Both the position numbers and the translations under genes were made by a program. 20,374 nucleotides of DNA, taken from the NCBI GenBank assembly GCA_900757695.1, contig CAAEOU010000377.1, forward strand, positions 1 to 20,374, in the 5' to 3' direction. Under the pieces are notes generated by a model. The model was not told the DNA's origin. It ran no database searches and was given only the letters and a program-made list of their open reading frames with translations. Shown here one piece after another: positions 7,663 through 16,486 of the stretch. The stretch comes from an uncultured Oscillospiraceae bacterium (GTDB lineage Bacteria > Bacillota_A > Clostridia > Oscillospirales > Oscillospiraceae). The number at the start of each line of letters is the position of its first letter. Within the stretch, counting starts at the first letter, position 1.

Positions 7663-8616
7663 ATGAAGAAAGCAGCCGCAAGATACCACATTTCCGATAA
7701 ACAGCATCGCAAGGTCAATTCCGAGGAAAAGCGTCTGGCGCTGATGATGCGCGCCTTGAAGGCCATTCACTCCGCCGGTTCCCCGGAGTCCATGACCCCC
7801 AAGGATCTGGAACGCCAGCGGGCTGGGCAGGAGCTTCTTGGTCGGCTGATAACTCCCATGATCGGCATGAAATGGGAGCCATTTGAACTCTCCGGCATGA
7901 AGGCTGCATGGGTACGCCCAGAATGGGGGCATGACCATCATAAGATCATTCTTTATTGCCACGGCGGCGGCTACACCAGCGGCAATCTGGGGTATTCCCG
8001 CCCGCTTGCATCCAAGCTGTCCCACACCACCGGCTGGGAAACCCTGAGCTTTGAATACCGGCTTGCCCCGGAGCATCCCTTTCCCGCCGCTGCTGATGAT
8101 GCCCTTGCCGCCTGGGACTATCTCATGCAGCTTGGCTATGGTGCACGGGATATCACAGTGGCAGGGGACTCCGCAGGCGGAAATATGGCGCTTGTGCTCT
8201 GCCACCGGCTAAAGGCTGCCGGACGCATGCTGCCCGGGCGACTGATCCTGATGTCCCCTTGGACGGATATGACCGCTTCTGGCACCTCCTATCAGGAGCG
8301 AAAGGAACTGGATCCCTCTATTACCGAGGATTATATTCACGCCGTCCGCAGCGCCTACGCCGGAGATGCGGATGTGGAGGATCCCCAGCTGTCCCCACTC
8401 TTTGGGGATTTCACCGGCTTCCCTCCCACACTGATCCAGGTTGGCTCCAACGAGATTCTCTATTCGGATTCCGCCACGCTCCGCCAGCGGATGACCGCCG
8501 CCGGCGTGGTGTGCCGGATGGAGGAATGGCAGGATATGTGGCATGTATTTCAGATGTTCCCCATTAAAAAAGCCGCACAGGCCATGGAGCATGTTGGGCA
8601 GTTTTTGTTGGGTTGA
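7663..8616 (+). CDS. Alpha/beta hydrolase, hormone-sensitive-lipase-type esterase
   Basis: 317 residues, AGGAGG before the ATG. HGGG at 100-103 is the oxyanion-hole motif of the hormone-sensitive-lipase (family IV) esterases, and GDSAGG at 168-173 carries the nucleophile Ser170. The catalytic His is probably His294 (MWHVFQ), and the acid is Glu264 or Asp269 in SNEILYSDS. EYRLAPEHPFPAA (131-143) is also typical of the family. No signal peptide is visible, so it is cytosolic. Such enzymes cleave short acyl or acetyl esters. It has its own promoter and ends in a bidirectional terminator. Its position beside the AraC-controlled redox operon suggests, but does not show, that it prepares or deacylates the same class of substrate. 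Family assignment is firm; the substrate is not known. Confidence 0.9.
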   Translation: MKKAAARYHISDKQHRKVNSEEKRLALMMRALKAIHSAGSPESMTPKDLERQRAGQELLGRLITPMIGMKWEPFELSGMKAAWVRPEWGHDHHKIILYCHGGGYTSGNLGYSRPLASKLSHTTGWETLSFEYRLAPEHPFPAAADDALAAWDYLMQLGYGARDITVAGDSAGGNMALVLCHRLKAAGRMLPGRLILMSPWTDMTASGTSYQERKELDPSITEDYIHAVRSAYAGDADVEDPQLSPLFGDFTGFPPTLIQVGSNEILYSDSATLRQRMTAAGVVCRMEEWQDMWHVFQMFPIKKAAQAMEHVGQFLLG

Positions 8617-8624
8617 GGCAAGGC

Positions 8625-8674
8625 ATGAAAAAGCAGCCATGAAGCACGTTTGTGTTTCATGGCTGCTTTTTCAT
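8625..8674. terminator. Bidirectional intrinsic terminator between convergent units
   Basis: A perfect 19-bp inverted repeat (8625-8643 with 8656-8674) encloses a 12-base loop. The arms contain the AAAAAGCAGCC/GGCTGCTTTTT pattern, which gives a T run at the 3' end on either strand. It lies 8 bases after the hydrolase stop and 10 bases after the acyltransferase stop at 8685 on the other strand, so it ends both transcription units. Confidence 0.88.
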
Positions 8675-8684
8675 AAGATATGCC

Positions 8685-9782
8685 TTAAGTTGTTACTTTT
8701 TGCGAAAATAGGGCCAACACCAACCTATTGGTCAGTCTTGAGAACAAACTATCATATCGGATTAGTTTCTTAACCAGTTCAATTCCAATCGATAGGAGCA
8801 AACTTAACGCTGCCAATGTAATATAGCTAAGAAGTGCACTATGCGACCAGAATATCAAGCGACTACATGGCCCATACAAAAATGCATGAATCATAAACAT
8901 ATTTCCAGAATGCTTGCCGAGGAATCTAAGGACCCTATCAACACACTTTACATTGAAGTATTTGGCAACCAGCACAATAATCAAAAACGCCGCAATTCCT
9001 GTGACAAAGCCTCCAATCCCCCACGCGTCAAACTCTGATGTTTTAACTTTGATCATCAGCAACAATACCGCCGTTACCAACATCGCAAAAGCCTCTATGA
9101 TTCGAACACTTGTTTTGCTTCTTTCTTTCATTGCTCTTGTCATGAGTGCCCCATGCACGCAAGCAGCAGCAAGAACAGCAACAAGCAAGTAATTCAGATA
9201 GCTTCCACCATATTTAGAATGGATACCATCCTGCAAAAACTGTAGCAAAACAAAAGTCAGGAAAAAGCTCCCGAATCCCCACCTTTTTGTCATATGGGAT
9301 AGCAAAGGAACAATGAATACAATTACCTGTGCCAGGCACATGTACCACCACACGCCAGTAAGCATCGGAGATTGAAATAAATCAGCAATGCCAAATGCAT
9401 CTAGTCCCAATCGGATCGGATTATTCTCGTAAACACTCATCGGGTTTCCTCGTACAATCCAATACCCAATAAAAACAACGATATACGCCGGCCAAAAAGC
9501 TTTGAGCAGAGAAAGCCACCGTTTAACATAGAATTGTAACGTTGTTTCCCTTCCCCTTGCAGCTTCATATTGTATTGTTAGGCCGTAAACAGAAAGGAAA
9601 ACAAATATCCATACGCAGACTCTTGCACCCACCGCAATTGGCTGGATCACATTCTTGGGGATTAGCCAGAACTCCATTCCATGGTTTTCAATAAAATTGG
9701 GATTGTAAAACAGATGGTGGAACATCAGCAACAGGATTCCCACCCCCTTTGCCCTTGCTGTATCCTCCTTCGTAAAGCTCAT
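8685..9782 (-). CDS. OafA-type membrane acyltransferase (acyltransferase family 3)
   Basis: 365 residues from the ATG at 9782. GAGGGG sits 7 bases before this ATG; an in-frame start at 9815 would overlap the upstream gene and has no good binding site. The N-terminus has the family pattern of an Arg (residue 10) followed about a dozen residues later by His22-His23 in a hydrophobic helix (GILLLMFHHLFYN). About ten membrane helices follow, as in OafA/NodX-type acyltransferases that O-acylate sugars or lipids at the membrane. It is the last gene of the sugar operon, 11 bases after the GT-C stop, and ends at the bidirectional terminator. It probably acetylates or acylates the sugar made here. Base composition is visibly more A+T rich than the hydrolase gene next to it. 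Confidence 0.85.
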   Translation of the reverse strand: MSFTKEDTARAKGVGILLLMFHHLFYNPNFIENHGMEFWLIPKNVIQPIAVGARVCVWIFVFLSVYGLTIQYEAARGRETTLQFYVKRWLSLLKAFWPAYIVVFIGYWIVRGNPMSVYENNPIRLGLDAFGIADLFQSPMLTGVWWYMCLAQVIVFIVPLLSHMTKRWGFGSFFLTFVLLQFLQDGIHSKYGGSYLNYLLVAVLAAACVHGALMTRAMKERSKTSVRIIEAFAMLVTAVLLLMIKVKTSEFDAWGIGGFVTGIAAFLIIVLVAKYFNVKCVDRVLRFLGKHSGNMFMIHAFLYGPCSRLIFWSHSALLSYITLAALSLLLSIGIELVKKLIRYDSLFSRLTNRLVLALFSQKVTT

Positions 9783-9793
9783 TTTCATTCCCC

Positions 9794-11557
9794 TCATTGT
9801 TCTGTATACTTCCATATCTGATACCCGTCAATTTCTCCGCAGGATATCAGCTGTATGTTTTTCTCATAGTGCTCCTGATAAAACTGCATAATTAAGTTCT
9901 CGGAGCCATTGCTGACAAAATAAACGTCATCCTCCAGCAGTGCTTCCATAAGGTTATCATACCCCAGTGCCGAAAGATAGTTCTGGACGCTTGGATGATA
10001 CTCCGTAACACCAGCCAGAAACACCGCATTTCTCGGGAAACAACTACGACTGCTTTCAAACACACTGAAATCATAGTAAAGGGTTTGAATTGCCGTGTTA
10101 AAATCTAAGACATAGAAATCATCAGGATGTTCCCGAAGTGTTTGGAGAAAATCAGGCCGCAGCTTTCCGGGCGAAACTACAGTCGTATACTTTGCAGGAT
10201 TATAATTCCATGAGTAATAATAGGTATTGTCTACCAAAGTCCGATACGCCTCGGTATCCAGCGTCTTCCATGTCTGATCCGGAAGGTACCCCGGCACCTG
10301 CATCCCGGCAATTACCACAGCCGCAGCGCAGGTCACAAGCTTCAATGCTCTCTTCCCCACCTCTGGCTGACAGAAGCAGGCGATCAATGCCGCTGCACAA
10401 TAAAGGATCCCAAACTCCACCCGATAGACCCATCGGCCGATCCAGTAGAAATAAATCAGGAAGCTCAGGGCCATCACCGCGGCCACAGCAGGAACCCACA
10501 GCCGTTTCCAATTGACAACAATGCAGAATAACCCCAGCAGGATGCAGCACCTTGTGATCGGATAATAAAGCTGCCGGGCCTTGATCATGTACAATGCCTC
10601 CAGCAATGTGGGATGCTGATCCACACGATGAGCCTCAATGATATCCAGCACCTGCTCCATTTTCTCAAGGCTGAACACCTCAGGATCTGCAAAATCCCAG
10701 CCGAGGATCATATTATAATCATTTTCACTGAGCCCAATGGCCTCAAAATCCGACTGACAGTCCTCATAATCCAGCCAAGTGTAGTCAAGAATTTTAGCTC
10801 TTGTTTTTGTAAATGCTCGATAATAGCTATAGTTGCTATCCGTCGTATAGGCATAATCATCAATCATTCCGCATCCAAATACGGCAACAAGCAACAATAA
10901 GCCCGGGATCCACGCCCGGAGAAAAATTTCCTTTATCTTCCACTTTTTGCGGTAAAGCGCACTTATGCTTTCACAAAGCACCTGAACCCCAGAAAATGCC
11001 ACTGAAATATAAAATCCCTTTTGCCGAACCAGTGCCCCAATGAAAGCAAGTACCCCACCAATTAGGCAATATTTCCATCCTTTTTGATGAAAAAGAGCCC
11101 AAATCAGCAAAATAAGCCCACCCATGGACGCAGCCACAGCTGTCTTTGTAAACTGCGGGAGAATATAAAGATCTCTTGCCGTAAATGCTGTAAATACCAG
11201 CACAGCAAATACCGCCCCTGCCGGGCGCAGACTGTGTGTCAGCACGTAAGTAATAGCCAGATAAGAGCAGAGACACAGGAGCATCTGTCCCCAAAAATAC
11301 CAGCTGACGCTGGGTGCCACCCGATAAAATAGCGTCAAGAGCCAGCCAAGCAGGATATTGGAAAACATAATGTGGCTGTCGGGCTGACCTGTATAGGCAC
11401 CGGAAGCCACCATTTCCATGATGAAATCGTCCGAGACCTCGTACTTGATATTGGCAAACAGTAAGATCATCACCAATAGCAGGATCTGTCCCGCCGCAAG
11501 CAGAAGGAACAGCCGTCTTGCCTGTCTATCCTCTGTGGTTCGCTCCATCCCTTTCAT
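9794..11557 (-). CDS. Polytopic membrane protein, probable GT-C-type glycosyltransferase (paralogue 2)
   Basis: 587 residues; GGAGG lies 7 bases before the ATG at 11557. A first transmembrane helix (about 15-37) is followed by an extracytoplasmic VSDDFIM (41-47). An acidic pair in the first outer loop is the hallmark position of GT-C polyprenyl-phosphate-sugar-dependent transferases. About ten helices follow up to roughly residue 430, then a soluble C-terminal domain. It is a paralogue of the 705-residue protein at 13574-15691: both share an NDD/SDD loop, a Q-F-T-K-T-A motif in a helix and an E-N-D-Y-N ... F-A-D segment. By position in the operon it should transfer the lipid-linked amino sugar to an acceptor outside the cell (the ArnT role). 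I cannot name a Pfam family with certainty. Confidence 0.72.
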   Translation of the reverse strand: MKGMERTTEDRQARRLFLLLAAGQILLLVMILLFANIKYEVSDDFIMEMVASGAYTGQPDSHIMFSNILLGWLLTLFYRVAPSVSWYFWGQMLLCLCSYLAITYVLTHSLRPAGAVFAVLVFTAFTARDLYILPQFTKTAVAASMGGLILLIWALFHQKGWKYCLIGGVLAFIGALVRQKGFYISVAFSGVQVLCESISALYRKKWKIKEIFLRAWIPGLLLLVAVFGCGMIDDYAYTTDSNYSYYRAFTKTRAKILDYTWLDYEDCQSDFEAIGLSENDYNMILGWDFADPEVFSLEKMEQVLDIIEAHRVDQHPTLLEALYMIKARQLYYPITRCCILLGLFCIVVNWKRLWVPAVAAVMALSFLIYFYWIGRWVYRVEFGILYCAAALIACFCQPEVGKRALKLVTCAAAVVIAGMQVPGYLPDQTWKTLDTEAYRTLVDNTYYYSWNYNPAKYTTVVSPGKLRPDFLQTLREHPDDFYVLDFNTAIQTLYYDFSVFESSRSCFPRNAVFLAGVTEYHPSVQNYLSALGYDNLMEALLEDDVYFVSNGSENLIMQFYQEHYEKNIQLISCGEIDGYQIWKYTEQ

Positions 11558-11584
11558 CTATACTCCTCCAGTTTGTGCGGATCG

Positions 11585-12604
11585 TCACCGATTTCCGTAC
11601 ATCCGCTGGTAGTAATCCTGATACTCGCCGGAAATAATGTTTTCCCACCAGTCCCGATGCGCTAAATACCACGCAATCGTCTTCTTGATACCATCCTGAA
11701 ACTTCGTTTCCGGAAGCCACCCCAACTCGTTGTGGATCTTCGTGGGATCAATGGCGTAGCGCATATCATGGCCTTTACGATCTGCCACATAGGTAATCAG
11801 ACTTTCCGGCTTTCCAAGCTCCTTACAAATCAGCTTGACGATATCAATGTTGCGCATCTCATTATGTCCGCCAATGTTATAGACCTCGCCCACTCGACCC
11901 TTGTGGATGATCAAGTCAATGGCCTTGCAGTGATCCTCCACATACAGCCAGTCTCGGACATTCAGCCCCTGCCCGTATACCGGCAGCGGCTTATCTGCCA
12001 GTGCATTGGCAATCATCAGCGGGATCAGCTTTTCCGGGAAATGATACGGTCCATAGTTGTTGGAGCACCGACTGATGGTCACAGGAAGTCCGTAGGTTCT
12101 ATAGTACGCCTGAACCAGCAAATCTGCCGATGCTTTGGAGCTGGAATACGGAGAACTGGTATGGATCGGCGTTTCTTCGGTGAAGAAGAGATCCGGCCGG
12201 TCCAAGGGCAGGTCGCCATACACCTCGTCCGTAGACACCTGATGATACCGTGTAATACCATACTTCCGGCAGGCATCCATCAGCACAGCTGTGCCCAGAA
12301 TGTTGGTACGCAGAAAGATTTCAGGATCCTCAATGGAGCGATCCACATGGCTCTCTGCCGCAAAATTCACAACAATGTCCGGTTTCTCCTCTTCAAAGAG
12401 TGCGTATACCGCATTACGGTCGCAGATATCCGCCTTTACAAAGCGAAAGTTCGGCTGATTCATCAGCGGCTCCAGCGTAGAAAGATTGCCCGCATAGGTC
12501 AGCTTGTCCAGACAAATCAACCGGTAATCCGGGTGCTCCTTTGCCATATGGAACAGAAAGTTGGAGCCAATAAAGCCGGCACCGCCTGTTACAATGATAT
12601 TCAT
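11585..12604 (-). CDS. rmlB: dTDP-glucose 4,6-dehydratase
   Basis: 339 residues from the ATG at 12604, which overlaps the stop of rmlA as ATGA; the open frame extends further upstream but inside rmlA. The enzyme makes dTDP-4-keto-6-deoxy-glucose from dTDP-glucose. Visible motifs are the NAD-binding [11 protein letters not shown] (5-15), the catalytic T-D-E at 125-127 and the YSSSK Tyr153/Lys157 pair. TYAGNL (36-41) and the late [12 protein letters not shown] (215-226) are RmlB signatures. Length is normal for the family. It is the fourth-from-last step of a tightly packed operon, translationally coupled to rmlA. No rmlC or rmlD follows, which points away from rhamnose and toward the WecE-like transaminase at the head of the operon as the next enzyme. 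Confidence 0.97.
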   Translation of the reverse strand: MNIIVTGGAGFIGSNFLFHMAKEHPDYRLICLDKLTYAGNLSTLEPLMNQPNFRFVKADICDRNAVYALFEEEKPDIVVNFAAESHVDRSIEDPEIFLRTNILGTAVLMDACRKYGITRYHQVSTDEVYGDLPLDRPDLFFTEETPIHTSSPYSSSKASADLLVQAYYRTYGLPVTISRCSNNYGPYHFPEKLIPLMIANALADKPLPVYGQGLNVRDWLYVEDHCKAIDLIIHKGRVGEVYNIGGHNEMRNIDIVKLICKELGKPESLITYVADRKGHDMRYAIDPTKIHNELGWLPETKFQDGIKKTIAWYLAHRDWWENIISGEYQDYYQRMYGNR

Positions 12605-13524
12605 ACACTCACCGTCCCTTTTAGATTCTGTCCCCGGACAGAACTTCTCACCTTGCCCTCTGCCACAGTACGCAGGTGCTCCCCGTAGGGTGACTTCCCA
12701 TACTTTTCTGCCGAATGGAGAATTTCTTCCTTCGAGATCCACTCAAAACGGAATGCAATCTCCTCCGGTGCCGAGATCTTAACCCCCTGCCGTTTTTCGA
12801 TCATACGCACAAAATCCGCAGCATCCACAAGGCTCTCCATGGTTCCGGTATCCAGCCACGCAAAGCCACGGCCAAAGAGTTCCACATCCAAGATTCCCTT
12901 GTTTAAGTACATCTCATTCAGCGTTGTGATTTCCAACTCGCCGCGATCCGATTTTTCCACCTTCTTGGCCAGTTTGGATACACCCTTGGGGTAGAAATAC
13001 AGGCCGGTAATTGCATAGTTGCTCTTGGGTTTCTTGGGCTTTTCCTCTACGGAAATTACCTTACCGTCATCATCAAATTCCACAATTCCAAACCGCTCCG
13101 GGTCACTGACATAATATCCAAAAATCGTTGCTTCGCCCTGTTCCGCACGGCGGCCCGCATCCTGAAGGATCCCGGCAAAGCCATTTCCATAGAAGATGTT
13201 ATCGCCGAGAATCATGGCACAAGGCTCGTCACCAATAAACTCCTCACCGATCAAAAACGCCTGCGCAAGTCCGTCCGGCGACTCCTGTACCGCATAGCTC
13301 AGCTGAATTCCGAACTGGCTTCCGTCGCCCAGAAGGTGCTGAAATCTCGGCGTATCCTCAGGCGTAGAAATAATCAGAATATCCCGAATGCCGGCCAGCA
13401 TTAATGTGGACAGGGGATAATAGATCATGGGCTTGTCATATACCGGCAGAAGCTGTTTGGATGTCACCATGGTCAGCGGGTAAAGTCTTGTACCGGCGCC
13501 ACCGGCTAGAATGATTCCTTTCAC
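12601..13524 (-). CDS. rmlA: Glucose-1-phosphate thymidylyltransferase
   Basis: 307 residues from a GTG start at 13524, giving the family-typical [22 protein letters not shown] is 9 bases before this GTG, whereas the ATG at 13533 directly abuts the binding site and is unlikely. The enzyme forms dTDP-glucose from dTTP and glucose-1-phosphate in the cytosol. Signature residues are [11 protein letters not shown] (8-18) and Lys23 in [13 protein letters not shown], with GDNIFYG in the middle. The last four bases overlap rmlB (ATGA). It lies 49 bases downstream of a GT-C-like gene, inside the operon rather than at its head. Together with rmlB it supplies the activated sugar for the whole cluster. 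Confidence 0.97.
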   Translation of the reverse strand: MKGIILAGGAGTRLYPLTMVTSKQLLPVYDKPMIYYPLSTLMLAGIRDILIISTPEDTPRFQHLLGDGSQFGIQLSYAVQESPDGLAQAFLIGEEFIGDEPCAMILGDNIFYGNGFAGILQDAGRRAEQGEATIFGYYVSDPERFGIVEFDDDGKVISVEEKPKKPKSNYAITGLYFYPKGVSKLAKKVEKSDRGELEITTLNEMYLNKGILDVELFGRGFAWLDTGTMESLVDAADFVRMIEKRQGVKISAPEEIAFRFEWISKEEILHSAEKYGKSPYGEHLRTVAEGKVRSSVRGQNLKGTVSV

Positions 13525-13573
13525 TGTTTGCATCCTCCGTTTTCTTTATACTCATGCATTTGCCGGCTGCTGC

Positions 13574-15691
13574 TCAGACGTCCGGCATTGCATACCAGTT
13601 TGGCACAACATAGAGACCATCCTCTGTTTCCAGATACAGGTTCAGGATACTCCCTTCCTCCGGCATGGGAATGCCGCGGGTAAAGGATCCGTATTCTCCG
13701 TTCATATCGTCTTCCGTAAACGATGATTGGTACTGGGTCGTATAATAGAACGTCTCTGTTCCGTCCGGCCCGGTGATTCCAACGTAGATATTGGACGCAA
13801 AGGAATTGGTATCATCCGCATAGAGATAGCCATCCATATACAGCAGACCGTCTTGTTCCCATCTTGTAAGATCGTAGTGGAGGGAATCCGTTGCATCCAC
13901 CGCCAGCGATGTATCCAGCTGCGGTTCACCAGTAGCGATTCGATAGATCGGATAGTGTCCCTCAATGCTCTTCACCTGATATGCATACGCATCCTGATTA
14001 TAGTGAACCCGAATGTGCGTCAATACCTGATTCAAGTTTTGATTGGCCACGCAAAGCAAATATACACTGTCATTATCAATCAGATCACGATACGGATTCG
14101 TAATATCATATTGCTCCATCTTGTCTATAACGGTGGGCGTCGAAACACGCCATGTTCCTAATGCTGAGCGGTTTTTACCGCAGCCCTTCTCCGCAACATG
14201 CCAAATATCATACATTTTATCAGGGAAGTTATTCCAATTTGTAAAGCAAAGATAGAAGTGATCCATATCAGAGGACATAAGCTCATGCACTTCCGTGTCA
14301 GTCCGGTACTCTCGTTCCGCACGGTCTTGCTCCCGAAGTGCTACATGGGCAGGGACAGCGGAAATCATACACGCCCCTGCCAGCAGCACAGCGGTTTTAC
14401 GTTTTGTCGGCAAAAGTGACTCAAACTCTAAGGTATAAAAAATCAAAATCGCCACAGTTGCAAAAATCACGCTGACATCTGTTCGACTCTGTAGATACCG
14501 TCCTCGGTAGAAGAAATACAACTGAATTCCCACAAATACTGCCACTTCATAAAGCAAAAGGAACAGCTTATCCCTCCGTTTGCCACAAGCACTGAGCGCT
14601 CCAGCCAGTAACGCAATACAGAGCGCCGGAAATACATTATAGGAGATTATCCCTTTTCCGATCACCGTAAAAAAGGACCGGAAGAAGGCCACATTAACCG
14701 GTTTATTTCCCTTGGCCTCCACCAGCGTTTTGATTACGTCCTTTGTGAAAAGTTCAGTATCCGCAAAATTGCTAGTGCAATACAGATTGTAATCATTCTC
14801 TGTAATGTTTAATGATTCATACAGTTCTTGATTCTCGCTATAGTCCGGAAACCCATTGGTATGATCTGCATCCTCTCGAGAATTTTGGAGGTTGTCTCGA
14901 AGATAGTTGTAATCCCAAAAATCTTCCCAGCCTTGCGAGTGTCCGTAGGTCCAGCGGTCAAAGATATATGCCCCAAAGCACATGGACAAAACCAATACAA
15001 ACGGCAGACATATTTTCAGTAACTCCATCCACTGTTTTTTTCGCAATGGCTTCCATACCAAAACCAGACCTACTCCAAACAGCAGAAGCAATAGCATTTC
15101 AAAAATCCGAAAACGGTAGAGGCTTCCAAGCAACGTAAGCAGTCCGCCAATCAGATAAGTATACCATTTTCTAGATTCCGAAACCCCGTAAAACAACAGG
15201 AGCATTCCAGCTGTCACGGCTGTAGCTGCAGTCTTTGTAAATTGCAGCGAGGAAAAAAACTCATATCCAAAAAATGCAAACACAAAAGCAATTAGAATTG
15301 CCGCTTTTTTCTTGCCAAACTTTTGGAGCATCAAAAAAACAATCACTGTAAACGACGCATATATGATTGCACATTGTGATAGGGCGTACCACGGCACATG
15401 TGGGAAAAGCTGAATCAAAAATTTAAGTATTTTTCCGATGATAACATTGATAAAAACCAGCTTATCTGTATACTCACCCATGTATCCATAGGCAAAGCTG
15501 GCCATGATCATATCGTCATTTGTCTCTGTGAAATGCGGAGGAAAAATGATCCATAGCGCAACTGTAGCAATGGCCGTAATCAGCATAGCGAGCACTATAT
15601 TCTCTTGCGTCCCCGATATACCACGCCGGCGATCCATTTGTCCTGTTTCCTGCTTCTTTCTGAACAATGATCTAATATGCAAAGCGTTCAT
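13574..15691 (-). CDS. Polytopic membrane protein, probable GT-C-type glycosyltransferase (paralogue 1)
   Basis: 705 residues; GAGGTG lies 5 bases before the ATG at 15691. A cytosolic basic N-terminus (RKKQETGQMDRRRG) leads to a helix at about 30-50, then an outer loop with TNDDMIM (57-63), the acidic-pair position of GT-C transferases. About ten further helices are followed from roughly residue 440 by a long soluble domain that contains DYDITNPYRDLIDNDSVY-like and beta-rich segments near the C-terminus. Paralogous to the 587-residue protein at 9794-11557 but about 120 residues longer at the C-terminal end. Predicted role: transfer of the polyprenyl-phosphate-linked amino sugar to a surface polymer. 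It sits between the flippase-like pair and rmlA. The family name is uncertain; the GT-C reading is an inference from topology and the DD loop. Confidence 0.72.
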   Translation of the reverse strand: MNALHIRSLFRKKQETGQMDRRRGISGTQENIVLAMLITAIATVALWIIFPPHFTETNDDMIMASFAYGYMGEYTDKLVFINVIIGKILKFLIQLFPHVPWYALSQCAIIYASFTVIVFLMLQKFGKKKAAILIAFVFAFFGYEFFSSLQFTKTAATAVTAGMLLLFYGVSESRKWYTYLIGGLLTLLGSLYRFRIFEMLLLLLFGVGLVLVWKPLRKKQWMELLKICLPFVLVLSMCFGAYIFDRWTYGHSQGWEDFWDYNYLRDNLQNSREDADHTNGFPDYSENQELYESLNITENDYNLYCTSNFADTELFTKDVIKTLVEAKGNKPVNVAFFRSFFTVIGKGIISYNVFPALCIALLAGALSACGKRRDKLFLLLYEVAVFVGIQLYFFYRGRYLQSRTDVSVIFATVAILIFYTLEFESLLPTKRKTAVLLAGACMISAVPAHVALREQDRAEREYRTDTEVHELMSSDMDHFYLCFTNWNNFPDKMYDIWHVAEKGCGKNRSALGTWRVSTPTVIDKMEQYDITNPYRDLIDNDSVYLLCVANQNLNQVLTHIRVHYNQDAYAYQVKSIEGHYPIYRIATGEPQLDTSLAVDATDSLHYDLTRWEQDGLLYMDGYLYADDTNSFASNIYVGITGPDGTETFYYTTQYQSSFTEDDMNGEYGSFTRGIPMPEEGSILNLYLETEDGLYVVPNWYAMPDV

Positions 15692-15732
15692 CCATTCACC
15701 TCAATGCTTTTGTCTATCTCTATTATCATCTT

Positions 15733-16074
15733 TCAAAGCGGAATAGAAAATAGGATAATACCAAGAATAATGATGCCGATTCCCTTCAGCTTTGCTTTTG
15801 TAATCTTTTCATGCAGGAAGAAATAGCTTAACACCACGACAAAAATTTGCCCCATCGACTGCCACATTGGTGAAAGTGAAAGTGGTAACTTTTTCAATGC
15901 AATCACAGAGCATACTGTTGAAACGACAAACAGGCTGTATGCAAAAATAACCGGAAAGTTCAAATAGGCTTTGTACCATGCATCGTAATACTTCGTGGCT
16001 GCCTTTTTCAGAATGATCTGGGAAATATCCGCAATCAGCACAGAACTCAGCGCAATCAAAAAATATAACCACAT
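15733..16074 (-). CDS. Small four-helix SMR/EamA-type membrane protein, ArnF/ArnE-like (second of pair)
   Basis: 113 residues from the ATG at 16074. A GGGGG sits 9 bases before it, and the stop of the preceding gene is at 16076-16078; an in-frame start at 16125 lies inside that gene. Four hydrophobic helices cover almost the whole protein. The C-terminal half, LSLSPMWQSMGQIFVVVLSY then FFLHEKITKAKLKGIGIIIL, is typical of half-size EamA/small multidrug-resistance proteins such as ArnE and ArnF (111 and 128 residues). In E. coli these form the proposed flippase of undecaprenyl-phosphate-Ara4N. Here it directly follows a second protein of the same type, so the two may form a heterodimer moving the lipid-linked sugar across the membrane. 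Confidence 0.82.
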   Translation of the reverse strand: MWLYFLIALSSVLIADISQIILKKAATKYYDAWYKAYLNFPVIFAYSLFVVSTVCSVIALKKLPLSLSPMWQSMGQIFVVVLSYFFLHEKITKAKLKGIGIIILGIILFSIPL

Positions 16075-16075
16075 A

Positions 16076-16435
16076 TCACGCATCCCCCGCAGCCATAACT
16101 TTATAGACACCATAGCAAATAACAATCGCGCCTACGATTTGATTCCACGAAATGCTCTCCTTGAACAAGAGCACACTCCACACCAAGCTCCATATCATTG
16201 CAACAGCACGATTGCTGTATGCTGTAGTGAGCGGAACTTGGCGCAGAATCATCTGCCACAAGATCGCATACACAAATAAAATGCCAATGGAGCAGCCATA
16301 AAAGAGTAAAAATTGAATTGAGATCATCGGATAGCGAGCCGCAAGCTTTTGAAACACTCCGCAGAAGGAATAGACGATCACCGCTCCTTGCATAAACCCG
16401 ATCTGCTTCAATCCAGTTTTTTTCGTCTCTTTCAT
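16076..16435 (-). CDS. Small four-helix SMR/EamA-type membrane protein, ArnE/ArnF-like (first of pair)
   Basis: 119 residues from the ATG at 16435, which has AAAGGA 8 bases upstream. A GTG at 16471 with AGGTG 7 bases before it would add 12 residues and cannot be excluded. Four membrane helices are seen. VPLTTAYSNRAVAMIWSLVW then SVLLFKESISWNQIVGAIVI is the C-terminal half of an SMR/EamA unit, with the conserved Glu in the loop before the last helix. It follows the ATP-grasp gene by about 50 bases and is followed by its partner one base after its stop. As half-size transporters work as dimers, a two-gene pair of slightly different length (119 and 113) suggests a fixed heterodimer of the ArnE/ArnF kind. 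Confidence 0.82.
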   Translation of the reverse strand: MKETKKTGLKQIGFMQGAVIVYSFCGVFQKLAARYPMISIQFLLFYGCSIGILFVYAILWQMILRQVPLTTAYSNRAVAMIWSLVWSVLLFKESISWNQIVGAIVICYGVYKVMAAGDA

Positions 16436-16486
16436 ACCATCCATCCTTTGTTCCCGTTTATTTTTCTGCACATCTGCACACCTGAA

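Noticed and set aside
11732..12688. Plus-strand open frame of 318 codons opposite rmlB and the end of rmlA
   Set aside because: The opposite strand encodes canonical RmlB with all motifs; this frame is open only because of codon bias and has no binding site or domain.
12605..12742. N-terminal extension of rmlB to 12742
   Set aside because: It lies wholly inside rmlA, and the Rossmann strand begins directly after the ATG at 12604, which forms an ATGA overlap.
11585..13524. Rhamnose biosynthesis locus
   Set aside because: Only rmlA and rmlB are present. Without rmlC and rmlD, and with a WecE-like transaminase in the operon, an amino sugar is more likely.
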